Source: Sphagnum compactum
Taxonomy: Eukaryota; Bryophyta; Sphagnopsida; Sphagnales
Direction: 5' to 3'
Assembly: GCA_965153455.1 (NCBI GenBank)
Contig: OZ234504.1
Coordinates: 11,718,001-11,782,000, forward strand
DNA length: 64,000 bases
Positions 25,201 through 36,294 of the stretch are shown here, piece by piece. Position numbers and translations under genes: made by a program. The notes under the pieces are model-generated. The model made no database searches. It was given only the letters and a program-made list of their open reading frames with translations, and was not told where the DNA came from. Position 1 is the first letter of the stretch; each line of letters begins with the position of its first letter.

Positions 25201-25385
25201 ATCCAACCCATATATAGATGTAAACCAATTAATAGCAGACTAGTCGCAAGTTAATTGTAGGTGATTCAGTTGATGTTAGCATGATGTCACACTAGTCGAA
25301 AAGAGCAAATTTTTAATTGCAAAAACCAAATAGTCATAAGTAGTTGTAAATGTGTTGGTCACATATTGGCCTTTTTATTCTAGTG
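22235..25385. mobile_element. Non-autonomous CACTA-type DNA transposon with intact target duplication
   Basis: The left end is CACTAGAAGAAAAACACC and the right end on the minus strand is CACTAGAATAAAAAGGCC. Both ends are flanked by AAA, the 3-bp target duplication expected for CACTA elements. Subterminal regions (22260-22460 and 25140-25370) carry repeated AGTCGCAAAYGAC / AGTTGCAAATG-like motifs in both orientations. The interior is a GGTA block (22650-22870) and about 2 kb of extremely AT-rich DNA (23100-25130) with no transposase frame. Length is 3151 bp. Confidence 0.85.
22650..22870. repeat. GGTA/TACC-type block inside the CACTA element
   Basis: Imperfect TAGGTAGGTA and CTTACCTACC runs with GGTGGG variants, inside the CACTA element at 22235-25385. 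Confidence 0.75.
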
Positions 25386-25896
25386 AAAAGAGGGTCAATG
25401 AAACTACCATTTCCAGGAACCTCTACTATAAATCATGGTTTTTCAATAAGTTCAAATTGATTAACTTATCATTTTGACTAATGGACATGTACATTTAGAC
25501 TAAAGGCCAGGGGGCTTGAATGACACATGTGTATTTGTTGATTAATCAACTTGACTATAATGGTTTATTTGATTAGGTACACATAGTCAAAATCATCAAT
25601 AATCTTTAATTAAATTGAACAGTTAATCAACATGACTAATGATCTTTAGTCAAAATGATTAATGGTCTTTTAGTCAAGTTGAACATTTAATCAAAATGGC
25701 CAATGGTCTTTAATCAAATATGATACATGTGGTCTACTACCATAGTACTTTTACTGTTTTAGCAACAAATTATCGAAATAATTAATTAAATTTTTAATTT
25801 TAACTTTGGCATTTAGTTTTTTAATTTTGAAATTTTCAGTAGGTAATGGTTATAAACAGTAATAGACACATTGTATTAAATGCCATGGAATAATTT

Positions 25897-25960
25897 AATG
25901 TGTTTAGATTGCTTAAATGTTAAGACTCTATCCTTAGGAGGTCTAGGTTTCAAACCCTAA
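25897..25960 (+). repeat. tRNA-like module
   Basis: TGTTTAGATTGCTTAAATG, a spacer, then GTCTAGGTTTCAAACCC, which is close to a B box. Same type of module as at 9177, 29775, 30825 and 32889. Confidence 0.35.
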
Positions 25961-26084
25961 TAATGGAAATTTTTATTTTATTACAATTTCGACACAAATA
26001 ATATTATTTTCAAAAATTGACAAAGTGAAAATTAATTTGATTTATGCTGAAATGATAAAGGTACTATGGTACCTTATATATCTA

Positions 26085-26310
26085 CCTCCTACCTATTCAT
26101 CCACCTATTTATTTAATTAACTATTTACCTACCTATTACTCACCCACCCACCCACCCACCTATATTTATCTACCTACTTACCTACCTACCTATACTTGTA
26201 AACATGCTTACTTACATACCTATTTATATTTTTCACTTTCGTCTGACCTACCTACTTACCTATCCACTTACTTCATATTATCTACCTACCTATCCACCCA
26301 CTTACTTATT
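26085..26310. repeat. TACC-type block
   Basis: Runs of CTACCTAC, CACCCACCCACC and TACTTACC with interruptions. It corresponds in position to the block at 28035-28265 in the inner nested element. Confidence 0.8.
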
Positions 26311-26319
26311 TAATTTTGG

Positions 26320-27410
26320 CCATTAGGTGTAACCACTGAGATTAGCCAATATGTTTAGCCATTCAATTTAACCAATAGATTTAATTTTCATTTAGCCATT
26401 ATGTTTAGCCATTAAATTTGGCACAAGGTTTAGCCTAAATTGAACCATTATATTTAATCAATAGGTATAACCTAAGTTTAACCATTAGGTATAACCATTT
26501 TGTATAGGTTACGTTTAACCACTATGTTTAACCATTAAAGTTACCCATTAAGTTTAATTTAAGTTTAACCATTATGTTTAACCAATAGGTTTAGCTTAAG
26601 TTTAGACAAGTTTTAGTCATTATGTTTAGCCATTATATTTAGCAACTAAGTTTAACCTATGTTTAGCGATTTTGTTTAACTAAGCTTTAATCATTATATT
26701 TAACCATTAAATTTAAGCACTAAGTTTACGCATTATATTTAGCCAAGGTTTAGTCATTACCCTACTACAAAATGTGGGTGCAATTCACTAGTCCCCGTTC
26801 ACTAAACCAGTGAATTCACTGCTTCTTCACTGGTCCCCGTTCACTACAACCAGTGAATTCACTCAAAATTCAATGAAATCACTTAGGGTACAAGAACATC
26901 TTTTGTTGTAATGTTATGTTTAAGCATTATGTTTAATTACGAAATTTAACCATTAGGTTTAAACAAAGTTTAACCATGAAGTATGTTTAACCATTAGGTT
27001 TATCAACTAACTTTAACCACTATGTTTAGTTAGGTTTATGAACTAAGTTTAATCACTATGTTTAGCCAGTAAATTCAATCATTGGGTTTAATCAAGGTTT
27101 AACCATTATGTTTAGCCATTACATTAAGCCTCTAAGTTTAGTCATTAGGTTTAACCATTAGTTTAACCATCATTTTAACCATTATTTTAAGTCATTAGGT
27201 TTAACCATTATTTTAAGTCACTAAATTTAACCACTAGGTTTAGCCATTACTTTAAATCACTAAATTTAGTCACTAGGTTTAGTCACTAATTTAAATCATT
27301 AAGTTTAGACATTACTTTAAGTCATTGAATTTAGCCATTAGGTTTATTCATTAATTTAAGTCCCTAAGTTTAGCTATTATTTTAAGTCATTAAATTTAAC
27401 CATTAGGTGT
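26320..27410 (+). repeat. 12-13-bp minisatellite of GTTTAGCCATTA units
   Basis: Dozens of units of the form GTTTAACCATTAG / GTTTAGCCATTAT; in the second half they alternate with TTTAAGTCATTAA, giving a higher-order unit of about 26 bp. Interrupted by a small inserted element at 26763-26914. Confidence 0.85.
26763..26914. mobile_element. ~150-bp MITE inserted in the minisatellite
   Basis: It starts CTACTACAAAATG and ends CTTTTGTTGTAATG, whose reverse complement CATTACAACAAAAG pairs imperfectly with the start. It contains two tandem copies of a ~38-bp unit beginning TTCACT(A/G)GTCCCCGTTCACT, each ending CCAGTGAATTCACT. Boundaries are blurred by the CATTA-rich host repeat. Related to the fragment at 9500-9680. 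Confidence 0.55.
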
Positions 27411-27683
27411 CAAGGACATGAAGAACCACAAAAACAAAGGTTAAAGGAAAAAATTTAATCTAATTTTCAAACAAGGAACAAGATAAGATTATGTGATTAA
27501 AAAATAAAAACATAAGAACTATGAATAAGAACATGAGATGTGCAAGACAAACATGAAAACAGATCTTTATTATGCTAACATATGTAAACATGAACATGAA
27601 AAGAACATGACAAGGTTACGGTGCAAGATCGTGCTTAAGACTGGTGTTGAACATACTAAAAAAAAATGAGGGGTCTTACTTTT
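27411..27683. other. Unassigned segment between minisatellite and inner element
   Basis: Purine-rich, ACATGAAAA-type sequence starting near GTGTCAAGGACATG. Together with 30297-30637 it flanks the inner element and may be part of another insertion, because 30480-30610 also matches 44990-45110. Confidence 0.35.
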
Positions 27684-28034
27684 ATTTATAGCACTATTAC
27701 AAATCATGATTTTTCAAGAGATTCAAATTGACTAACTTGTCATTTTGACTAATGGACATGTACATTTTGATTAAAGGCCAAAGGCTTGAATGACACATGT
27801 ATGTGTTGACTAATCAATTTGACTATAATGGGTTATTTGATTAGATACACAATCAAATTGTATAACATTAATCAAAATGTCCAAAAATCTTTAATCAAAA
27901 TAACCAATGGTCCTTAGTAAAGTTGAACAATTAGTCAAAATGGCCAATAATCCTTAGTAAAAATGACCAATGGTCTTTAATCAAGTTGAACATTTCGTCA
28001 AGATGGCCAATGATCCTTAATCAAATATGACATG

Positions 28035-28265
28035 GTCTATTACTTTATGTATCTACCTCTTACCTATTCATCCACCTATTTATTTAGTTAACTACTTGCC
28101 TACCTATTACCCACCCACCAACCTATTATTTACCTCTAACTTTTTTACCTATACCTTTTCACTTATTGACTTACATACTTATTTATGGTTTTCACCTTTA
28201 TACGACCTACCTACTTACTTACTTACTTACCTACCCACCTACCTATCCACCCACTTACCTACTTA
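28035..28265. repeat. TACC-type block in the inner element
   Basis: CTACCTACTTACTTACTTAC and related runs. The plus frame through it is open only because the repeat lacks stops. Confidence 0.8.
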
Positions 28266-28269
28266 ATTT

Positions 28270-29740
28270 TAACCACTAGGTGCAACCATAAGGTTTAACC
28301 ATTATGTTTATCCACTATATTTAACCATTAGTTTTAGCAAAAAATTTAGCAAAATTTTAGCCATTAAGTTTCATTTGATTTAACCATTACAAGTTTAGCC
28401 ATTATGTTTAGCCACTAGATTTTGGCACTAGGTTTAATTTAAATGGAATAAGTTTGGCCAATATGTATAACCTAAGTTTAACAATTAAGGATAACCATTA
28501 ATTATAAACTCCATTTAGTCATTATGTTTAGCCATTAGGAATCATTAGGTTCAATCAATGTTTAGCCATTATGTTTAGCCATTAAATTGAATCATTAGGT
28601 TCAATCAATGTTTAGCCATTATGTTTAGCCATTATTTTACGTCATTAAATTTAGCCATTAAGTTTAGCCATTATTTTAAATCACTAAGTTTAGCCATTAC
28701 TTTAGTCATTAAATTTAGCCAATAAGTTTAACTATTACTTTAAATCATTAAGTTTAGCCATTATGTTTAGCCATTACTTTAAGTTACTCAGTTTAATCAT
28801 TATGTTTAACCATTACTTTAAATTACTCAGTTTAATCATTCTATTTAACCATTATGTTTAGCCATTACTTTAAGTCATTAAGTTTAGCCACTAGGTTTAG
28901 CCACTAGATTTAGCCATTATTTTAAATTATTAATTTTAATTAGGTTTAACTATTAGTTTAAATCATTAAATTTAGCCATTATTATAAGCAACAAAATTTA
29001 GACATTAGGTTTAGTCATTATTTTAAGTCACTGAATTTAAACATTAGGTTTAGGCATTACTTTAAGTTGTTAAATTGAGCCATTAGATTTAGCCATTACT
29101 TTAAGCCATTAAATTTAATCAATAAGTTTAATTATTACTTTAAGTCATTAAATTTAGCCATTATGTTTAACCATTATTTTAAGTTATTAAGTTTTAACAT
29201 TATGTTTAACCACTAAGTTTAGCCTTTATTTTAAGTCATTGAGTTTAACCATTATTTTAAATCATTAAATTTAGCCATTAGGTTTAGCCATTATTTTAAG
29301 CCACTAAGTTTAACCAGTAGGTTTAGACACTGGGTTTACTTTAAGTGATTGAATTTAAGCACTAGGTTTAGCTAATACTTTAAGGCACTGAGTTTAGCCA
29401 TTAGGTTTAGCCATTACTTTATGTCACTGAGTTTAGCCATTAGGTTTAACCCTTACTTTAAATCATTGAGTTTAGTCACTAGGTTTAGCCAATAATTTAA
29501 GTCATTAAGTTTAACCACTAGGTTTAACTAATAGTGTAAGTCATTGAGTTTAGCCAATAATTTAAATCATTGAGTTTCACCATTACGTTTAACTATTACT
29601 TTAAGTCATTAAGTTTAGCCATGAAGTTTAGCCAATACTTTAAGGCATTGTGTTTAACCCATTAAGTTTAACCATTATTTTAAATCATTAAATTTAGTCA
29701 TTAGCTACCACCTAGGTTTAATTATTATGTTTAATGATGT
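28270..29740 (+). repeat. 12-13-bp / 26-bp minisatellite, inner copy
   Basis: About 1.5 kb of GTTTAGCCATTA units alternating with CTTTAAGTCATTAA units, giving a higher-order period of about 26 bp or multiples. Same family as 26320-27410 but longer, and with the 26-bp alternation throughout most of its length. Confidence 0.85.
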
Positions 29741-29774
29741 GAAATAAGAAAGTTGATAAAAGTTGTACACTTTT

Positions 29775-29835
29775 GATGATGTAGTCCATTGGTAAGGATT
29801 GGATTATCATTAGAAAGGTTTGGGCAATTCCTTAT
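29775..29835 (+). repeat. tRNA-like module
   Basis: GATGTAGTCCATTGGTAAGG followed by a GAAAGGTTTGGGCAATTCC segment. The first part resembles an A box; the B-box-like part is degenerate. Near-identical partner at 30825-30890. Confidence 0.4.
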
Positions 29836-29865
29836 ACTTACAACCTATGTGCATGTTGAGAAGGC

Positions 29866-30010
29866 TAAGGTAGGTAGGTTAAGTAAGGTAGTTAGGTTAA
29901 GTTAGGTAGGTAGGTGAGTTAAGCTAGGTTAACACGTACCTACCTAAATGTATTTTTTGACCTACCTAAATCTATTTACTACCTACCCACCTACCTACCT
30001 ACCTACCTAT
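29866..30010. repeat. GGTA then TACC block
   Basis: TAGGTAGGTTAAG-type sequence, then an abrupt polarity switch to CTACCTACC, ending in a pure run of CTAC at about 29977-30008. Confidence 0.8.
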
Positions 30011-30296
30011 TTATTGATTTTAAAAATAATAATCTAGAAAATGATTTTAATTCAGGTGTAAAGTGACCCAATCAAATGGTCGACTATCCATTAATCAAAT
30101 ACCCATTCAAATAATTAGTCATTTTGTCGATCATTCTGCCAATCAAAATGACAAGGTCCAATTTGATTACCCAATCACGCTAGACATGTATAAAACAATT
30201 TGTCCATATTGACATGGTGGTTTTTTTTTACGCTTGTCATTTTTGGATTTTTTAAACTATAAAACCTAATTGAAAAAACCATGAATTGTAATAGTG

Positions 30297-30637
30297 TATC
30301 CCTTTGGGGACCTAGTTCAAAGAAGCTTCCAAGGAGGTTTCTATGCGTGCATCGAATAAATAATGTTTTTGAAAACCTTCCTAATTGATAGTTGACTATG
30401 AGTTAACTGAAAGTTAATTGACACTTAACTAAAAAATCAACTAGAAGTTAATTAAGGTTTATTATATTTCATTAACAATTAAAAATGAACTAAAACTTAA
30501 CTAAAAATGAACTAAAATTTAAATAGAAATTAACTAAAAGTGAACTGAAATTAAATTAAGAGTTAGGTACAAGTTCAATATAAGTCATGAATGAACATTC
30601 AAAAGAATGAACCCCATGGCATTGGCACTTGTAACAC
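30297..30637. repeat. Spacer with dispersed repeat similar to 44990-45110
   Basis: Contains AACTAAAAGTGAACT-type reiterations and TCATGAATGAACATTC. The last part aligns with 44990-45110. No gene. Confidence 0.5.
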
Positions 30638-30824
30638 TAGGTTTAACCATTATTTTAAATCACTGAGTTTAGCCATTAGGTTTAGCCATTACTTTAAGTC
30701 ACTAAGTTTAATCACTTGATTTAACCATTACGTGTAACCTAATTTTAACCACTATTTGTCATCTAAGTTTAGCCATTATGTTTAACAATGTGAAATAAAA
30801 AATTTGATAAAAGTTGAACACCTT

Positions 30825-30890
30825 TGATGGTGTAGTCCATTGGTAAGGATTTATTTATTATTATGAAGGTTTGGAGTTCAATTCCTTATA
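30825..30890 (+). repeat. tRNA-like module
   Basis: GGTGTAGTCCATTGGTAAGG, then AAGGTTTGGAGTTCAATTCC; here the B-box-like part (GGAGTTCAATTCC) is better preserved than at 29775. Belongs to the outer nested element. Confidence 0.45.
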
Positions 30891-30914
30891 CTTACAACCT
30901 ATGTGCATGCTTAG

Positions 30915-31070
30915 AAGGCTAAGCTAAGTAGGTTAAACTAAGGTAGTTCAATGAAGTTAGATTAGGTTAGGTAGGCCAAGCTAGCACTACTTACCCAAGT
31001 GTCTGTTTTGACCTACCTAAACCTATTTCTTACCTTCCTACCTATTTACTTATCAACTTCCCTCTTAATT
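30915..31070. repeat. GGTA/TACC block of the outer element
   Basis: GCTAAGTAGGTTAAACTAAG and TTAGGTTAGGTAGG, then TACCTTCCTACC. It occupies the position equivalent to 29866-30010 in the inner element. Confidence 0.65.
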
Positions 31071-31338
31071 TTTAAAATAATAAGCCAAAAATGAATTTAA
31101 TTAAGTATAAAATTGACCTAATCAAATGGTCCACTATCTACTAATTAAATAATTAGTCACTTTGTCAGTCATTTTGTTAATCAAAATGACAAGGTCTAAT
31201 TTGATTGCATAGTTGCACTAGACATCCAAAACGACTTGTCCAAATCGACAAGCTAAGGTTTATTATGCCCATCATTTTTGGGTATTTTTAAACTAAAGAA
31301 CCTAGTAAAAAAAACCATGAAATGTAATAGTGTACATA

Positions 31339-32275
31339 GGCTTCCAAGGTGAAACATTGTAAATGGATTGCACTGTGGTGAGAGAAGGATTCACATGTAT
31401 GTAAGTAGTGCATGGGCATGTGTTTTCAACACTTAACATTTAAATATGGAAATCAAGTCAAACCTAGATGGACTTGTAGCGTAACATGTGGTTTATTATG
31501 CTTCTAACAATTGATGTAATTATGGACTACTGCACCTTCATAATTGTAATCCATTACATTTCCAATGTTGGACAAATGTTATGAGTTCTCAAACCATTTC
31601 ATTTCATGGGCATTGAACATGGACTCTTTAAATTTTTAGTATTGATTAGTTATAGTTAAATCATTGTGCATTTCGAGGTTTGGTTAAAGTAGGTTTGACA
31701 AAATCAATTGGTATAAAAGTCCAAATCAAACTCATACATGATCCATTTGGTTTGGAGTTTTATACCAGTTGAACCCTAAACTAAAACCATGTAACAATTT
31801 AATCAAGTTGATAACCCACAACTAATATTAAGGAAATCATACCACAAATAGTAAAAAAAACAGGGTAGATGCATGGTATGGTGTAAACAATTTTAGGGAA
31901 ATTGGGACTACATGTAGTAGAAAAAAATAACATATGAAATTTCACTCAATTTGAAATTTTCTAAAGATCATGTAGTTAATTTGAGCTTCAAACATAAAAT
32001 AAGTTATTAAACCTATCAATATGCAATTGATTGGTAGTTCTATAATTGTGTAAAAGTACACCAATACAAAATTTTATAATTGTATAAACATTGATTAGAA
32101 CCCCTATTTGACATCAAATTACCATTTTTTATTATTTTAAAAATCCATTTTAAAAATGTAAAATGGTAAAAACATTTTACAACTTAAAAAGATCATAATT
32201 TTCATCATTATTATGACATAATTTACTAACAAATGTTTTTATAATATCTTATATGAACATGACAAATCGAAAAGA
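31339..32275. other. Intergenic DNA, nothing recognised
   Basis: AT-rich sequence without tandem structure, element termini or coding signal. Confidence 0.45.
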
Positions 32276-32710
32276 ATCCATGTGAATGTGATTAATTGTC
32301 AAAATTTTAATTTACCACACATTTATTGCATCTTTGCTGAAAAAAATCATTTTCTGATACGGGAATTTTCAAATTAATCACATGATATTTAAACATGGTT
32401 TAACATACCTTCAACTTTCATAAAAGTTAAAAATCATTTAAGTTGTCTTTGGAGTGTATTTGTGTTTTTTAGTACATAGGTACATTACATTCATTTGTAG
32501 TGTCCACAAATATACTCCAATCTCCCATTTAATAAAATGAAATATTTTTTATTTAATTTCCTCCCTAGGCTTTTGTTTTAACATAATATGCAAGAATATT
32601 TGTGAAAATCATTCAAAAGTTTGAGGTGGGATACTTTTAAACATGCACATCCCTGGAAAATAATACACTGTGACGTCCCAAAGGGGGTTAATGTAGTGCA
32701 CTTTCACCCT
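32276..32710 (+). repeat. Dispersed ~430-bp repeat, copy B
   Basis: Aligns collinearly with 12360-12790, with many substitutions and small indels. Ends with GACGTCCCAAAGGGGG and TTTCACCCT as copy A does. Confidence 0.75.
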
Positions 32711-35700
32711 ATGTTTCAATCTACATGATCCCAGTAGAATCTACTTTATTACTATGGGATTTCACTAAAATAGTGATTAGGAACAAACTCCATAAAAAAT
32801 ACAATATGTGGGAAAATCCAAACTTCATACATTAGGGTTTTGATTGATTTGAAAAAAATGCCACCCTTTGTACTATATTGCTAAGACAATGGATGGTTAA
32901 CTAATAACACTTTTAACCTTTGTGAAAGGTTTCAAGTTCGATTGGAGCAACTTCTTACATATAACATGAAATATGAGTACTTGACCTTGGGCTTTAGCAA
33001 CCATTGTTGTCACGAATTAATGTATTCAAACGATTCATCAATAATAATCAATTAATGAACATATTTAATAACACCTCCCAAAGAATTTGAATAATGTAAG
33101 GTTTCTTGCACCGGTTCAAAACATCAAAATGTATTGTTTACAGATAAACAACATTGAAAAACCTTAAACCATAGAAAATTCCATTGCATTCACTAGTGGA
33201 CATTGCAACAAGCATATTATAAGCATATGTTTTACAAATTAATCAAACAATGACAAAGTTTTGCAAAAAAGTTAAGGAAATTTGAATTGTAATTTTTGTA
33301 GCTTTGCAATAAAAAAATCATGGGAACACAATCTATAAAACAACTAGAAGAAAAATGGCTTAACCCAAACAAGAACCTCATGGAAAAATATAAAAGATGT
33401 TGAAAACCAAACCTTAAAGACATTACTTTGAGAATGTTATCCTGTAACTTGAACAGCCAAGAATGTGTTAAAAAGTGATAGACAACCAAATTGCTAATAT
33501 GATATTTCACAACCCATGCTCTATAGACCCTTTCCAAAAAAGTCACTATTATTTTCAACCTACTTGAAACTTTGCTTTAGAATTTTCTCTAGAATGCAAC
33601 AAAACTTTATGATTCATTACAATTTCAAAGACCAAGTCATAACAAGCACAAAACAAAAACATCCAATGTGACAATTCTTGAACAAAATGTGAGTGTGAGT
33701 GAACAAACCTTTATTTGAATCATGATGCAATTTTTTTTCTCAACTTTTGCTATCCCAACACTAATGTTGATATTTGCAATGAATTCCTAGAAACCTCCGA
33801 TCTTCCAAGTCCATGCATAAAAATGATGAAATATTCAATGAAGAAATTTAAAATTGTAGCTTTTACAAGTGCAAGTCATGATTTAAAACCTAGGCCACAT
33901 TAGTGCCATGTCATCCATGTGCCACATAGTGCCACATCACCCATTGATGTCACCAATGTGCCACATCAATGCCATGCCACCCCTTGTCACATCATCATTA
34001 TGCCACATCAATGTCAGAGAATGTTGATTTCCGCATCAACGTACTTGCCAAATTATTCAAAACTTGTGCACACCCACTCACCTACACACATATACTACAT
34101 GTGCACTCTAAGGACATAGTTTGGAATGTAGAATAGAATCAACCTTGATAGAAAAATAAGGGTTAGTACTTGGTTCAAGTCTTCATAACAAGAATGGATA
34201 ATTTTGATATAGTGTAAAGGTTAAAGAAAAATCTCCTGATTGAACTACCTTGTTTACCTTGACACATGGTATTTGGTGTAATAAAAGGGGTAAGAACCTA
34301 GTAGTGATATATTTTAAATGACCTCATAAAAATATAACTAACAAGAAACAATCTTTTTTTTGGGTGAAAATTTGCTTAAAAACGACATTGATTCAAATTT
34401 TTGGCAATTTTTTTCTTTGGTTTGCAAAAACAAGTCACCAAACTTGGGCGTTGGTTTGCATGAGTGGACCAAAAATTGTCCAAAGGGTTTTTCTCCTAGT
34501 TTGGAATGTAATGAATATGTGAAATACTAGTAACCACAAGAGAATCAAAAAAGCAAAATGAAAATCTTGTAGTCCAAAGCAAGAAGGTCAAGGGCATACC
34601 AAAAAGTTTTCATGGAATTTAACGAAAGTGATATTGTGAATATATATTTGATGAGGAAATATTTGTCTTGTAAGTATTAGACATGTTTGAAAGTTAGAAA
34701 CTTGAAAAAGGATGTTTCATCCAATTAGGATCAACTAATGATGATAATAAATTCATCTTTTGATAACCTTATTGGCTTATTTACATACAACAAAGAACCC
34801 CTAAACTGTAAGTAATGCAATGAAATGTCATGCTTTTTGTCCACCTAGCAAAATATCTTAACTCTTATATTCATTGGGGGCCACCACCTTTCATTGTATT
34901 TGGTAGAATATATGCTAATGATTTATACATATATTTCTATTAAAGTTAGGCATACGATAGTTGTATTTACATAGTTTATTAATGGTCACATGGGAATAGT
35001 GTGATTTTAGTAAAATTCAATACTTTTTTGGTATACCAAAATATTGTAATACTTATACATTTTTGGTCCATGCAAGCAAACCAACATCCCAAATCTTGTT
35101 TATTTTTTCACTTTTTGGAGAACATGTCACCACATGTTTATTTATTGGCCACACTTTTAATAGTCATGTGCAAAACTCTCATCAGTTAAGTTGAAGTTTG
35201 TTTGGGAAGGCTTGCCACTATTTAATATTACAAAATTGAAAAAAAATATTGATAAGAAGGGGTAGAAACAAGAGGGCATTCTTTAGACCATCAAATGTGA
35301 GATTAGGTAACGAATAAATCTAGACATTATCAATTTTTTAAAGTCGGTTCAAATAGGATTTGCCATGTTTGTAAGTAAATGGATATCATTAAAAGATAGG
35401 TTTGTATGTGAGTATGTAGGTGGGATAATGGATTGTTATAATGTAAATACATGCATGTGCGTCCAAGCATGATTGGGTTATTCCATTTGAAACACAAAAA
35501 AAGACTTTGAGGACTTCCCAAATTTATCTTTTTTTTCACAAAAACTTGAAACTATCCTAGATTTTCCCTTTTTCGTTAGGTCAAATGAAATAAATTCTTT
35601 TCAAATTATATACATGCATATAAAGTAGCTCTTCTTTTCATTTATGAATTTAGGAATAATAAAATTTATCCAATCTAGGCCATAATTGATCAATGGATGG

Positions 35701-36270
35701 AAATTTCTAAAACTTTCACTTTTTGAAACCTTGTGCATTAAATAGGGCACTTGATTCTTGTTACATTCAAATGTTTTATACATGTTAATGCCTAACCTAT
35801 TTGTGGTACAAAATGGGGGAAAAAATATGTTCAAACATTCATTACAAGTCTTTAAACCATTTTTCACCAAGGTGGACAAAAGTTTGAATTTTTTCCTAGT
35901 AGTTGTTGGGAATTTTTCAACTTGTTCAAATAAAAAATGGTTTGCATTTAATAGTAATTTGGTAATACTATCTATGAAATAAAAATAACTCGTAATATGA
36001 ATGTGCTATTAAGTTTTAAGGACATGTCCAATTCAAGGGTCCATTAAATATTTTACAAGACTTTCCATTTTGACACCCCAATCATGCTTTGACCCATGTA
36101 TCGATTAGGTCATAGGTAAAGATTAATGAGCTATTAATAGAAAAGTAGCTTATAGAAAAATTTAAGTGTGGGGTAAAGCTTGAAGGGTGGGCTTTATTAG
36201 AATAAAGCTTCCCCCCAAGGGTTTTACATGGTGTAAAATTTGCCAATTATCATTTTTCTCTCCCCATGCG
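32711..36270. other. Intergenic DNA, no gene supported
   Basis: Many open frames of 60-110 codons on both strands, none with recognisable motifs. A tRNA-like module at about 32889-32950 (GGTTAACTAATAA, then GGTTTCAAGTTCGATTGG) has a fairly good B-box match. A GCCACAT-rich patch is listed separately. Confidence 0.45.
33892..34018 (+). repeat. Degenerate repeat of GCCACATCA units
   Basis: About a dozen copies of GCCACATCA / GCCATGTCA / GTCACATCA with irregular spacing of 9-15 bp. Its base composition is unlike the surrounding AT-rich DNA. Confidence 0.55.
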
Positions 36271-36294
36271 CCCCCCCCCCCCCCCCCCCCCCCC
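36271..36294 (+). repeat. Poly(C) run of 24
   Basis: An uninterrupted run of 24 cytosines after CCCCATGCG and before AAATACTTG. It is the longest homopolymer I noticed in the window, in otherwise AT-rich DNA. Confidence 0.95.

Larger units (their letters stand above)
25416..31338. mobile_element. Nest of related elements with CACTATTACAAATCATG-type ends
   Basis: Left-type termini occur at about 25418 (TACTATAAATCATGGTTTTT, degenerate) and 27684 (CACTATTACAAATCATGATT). Right-type termini, read on the minus strand, occur at about 30296 and 31335 (CACTATTACAATTCATGG and CACTATTACATTTCATGG). The roughly 330 bp after each left end match each other (25418-25760 and 27690-28020), as do the roughly 520 bp before each right end (29745-30296 and 30778-31338). 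The simplest reading is one element nested in another of the same family. The interiors are tandem repeats; no transposase is seen. Target duplications could not be confirmed. Confidence 0.6.

Noticed and set aside
28027-28266. Plus-strand Tyr/Pro/Thr/Leu-rich frame
   Set aside because: Translation of the TACC microsatellite.
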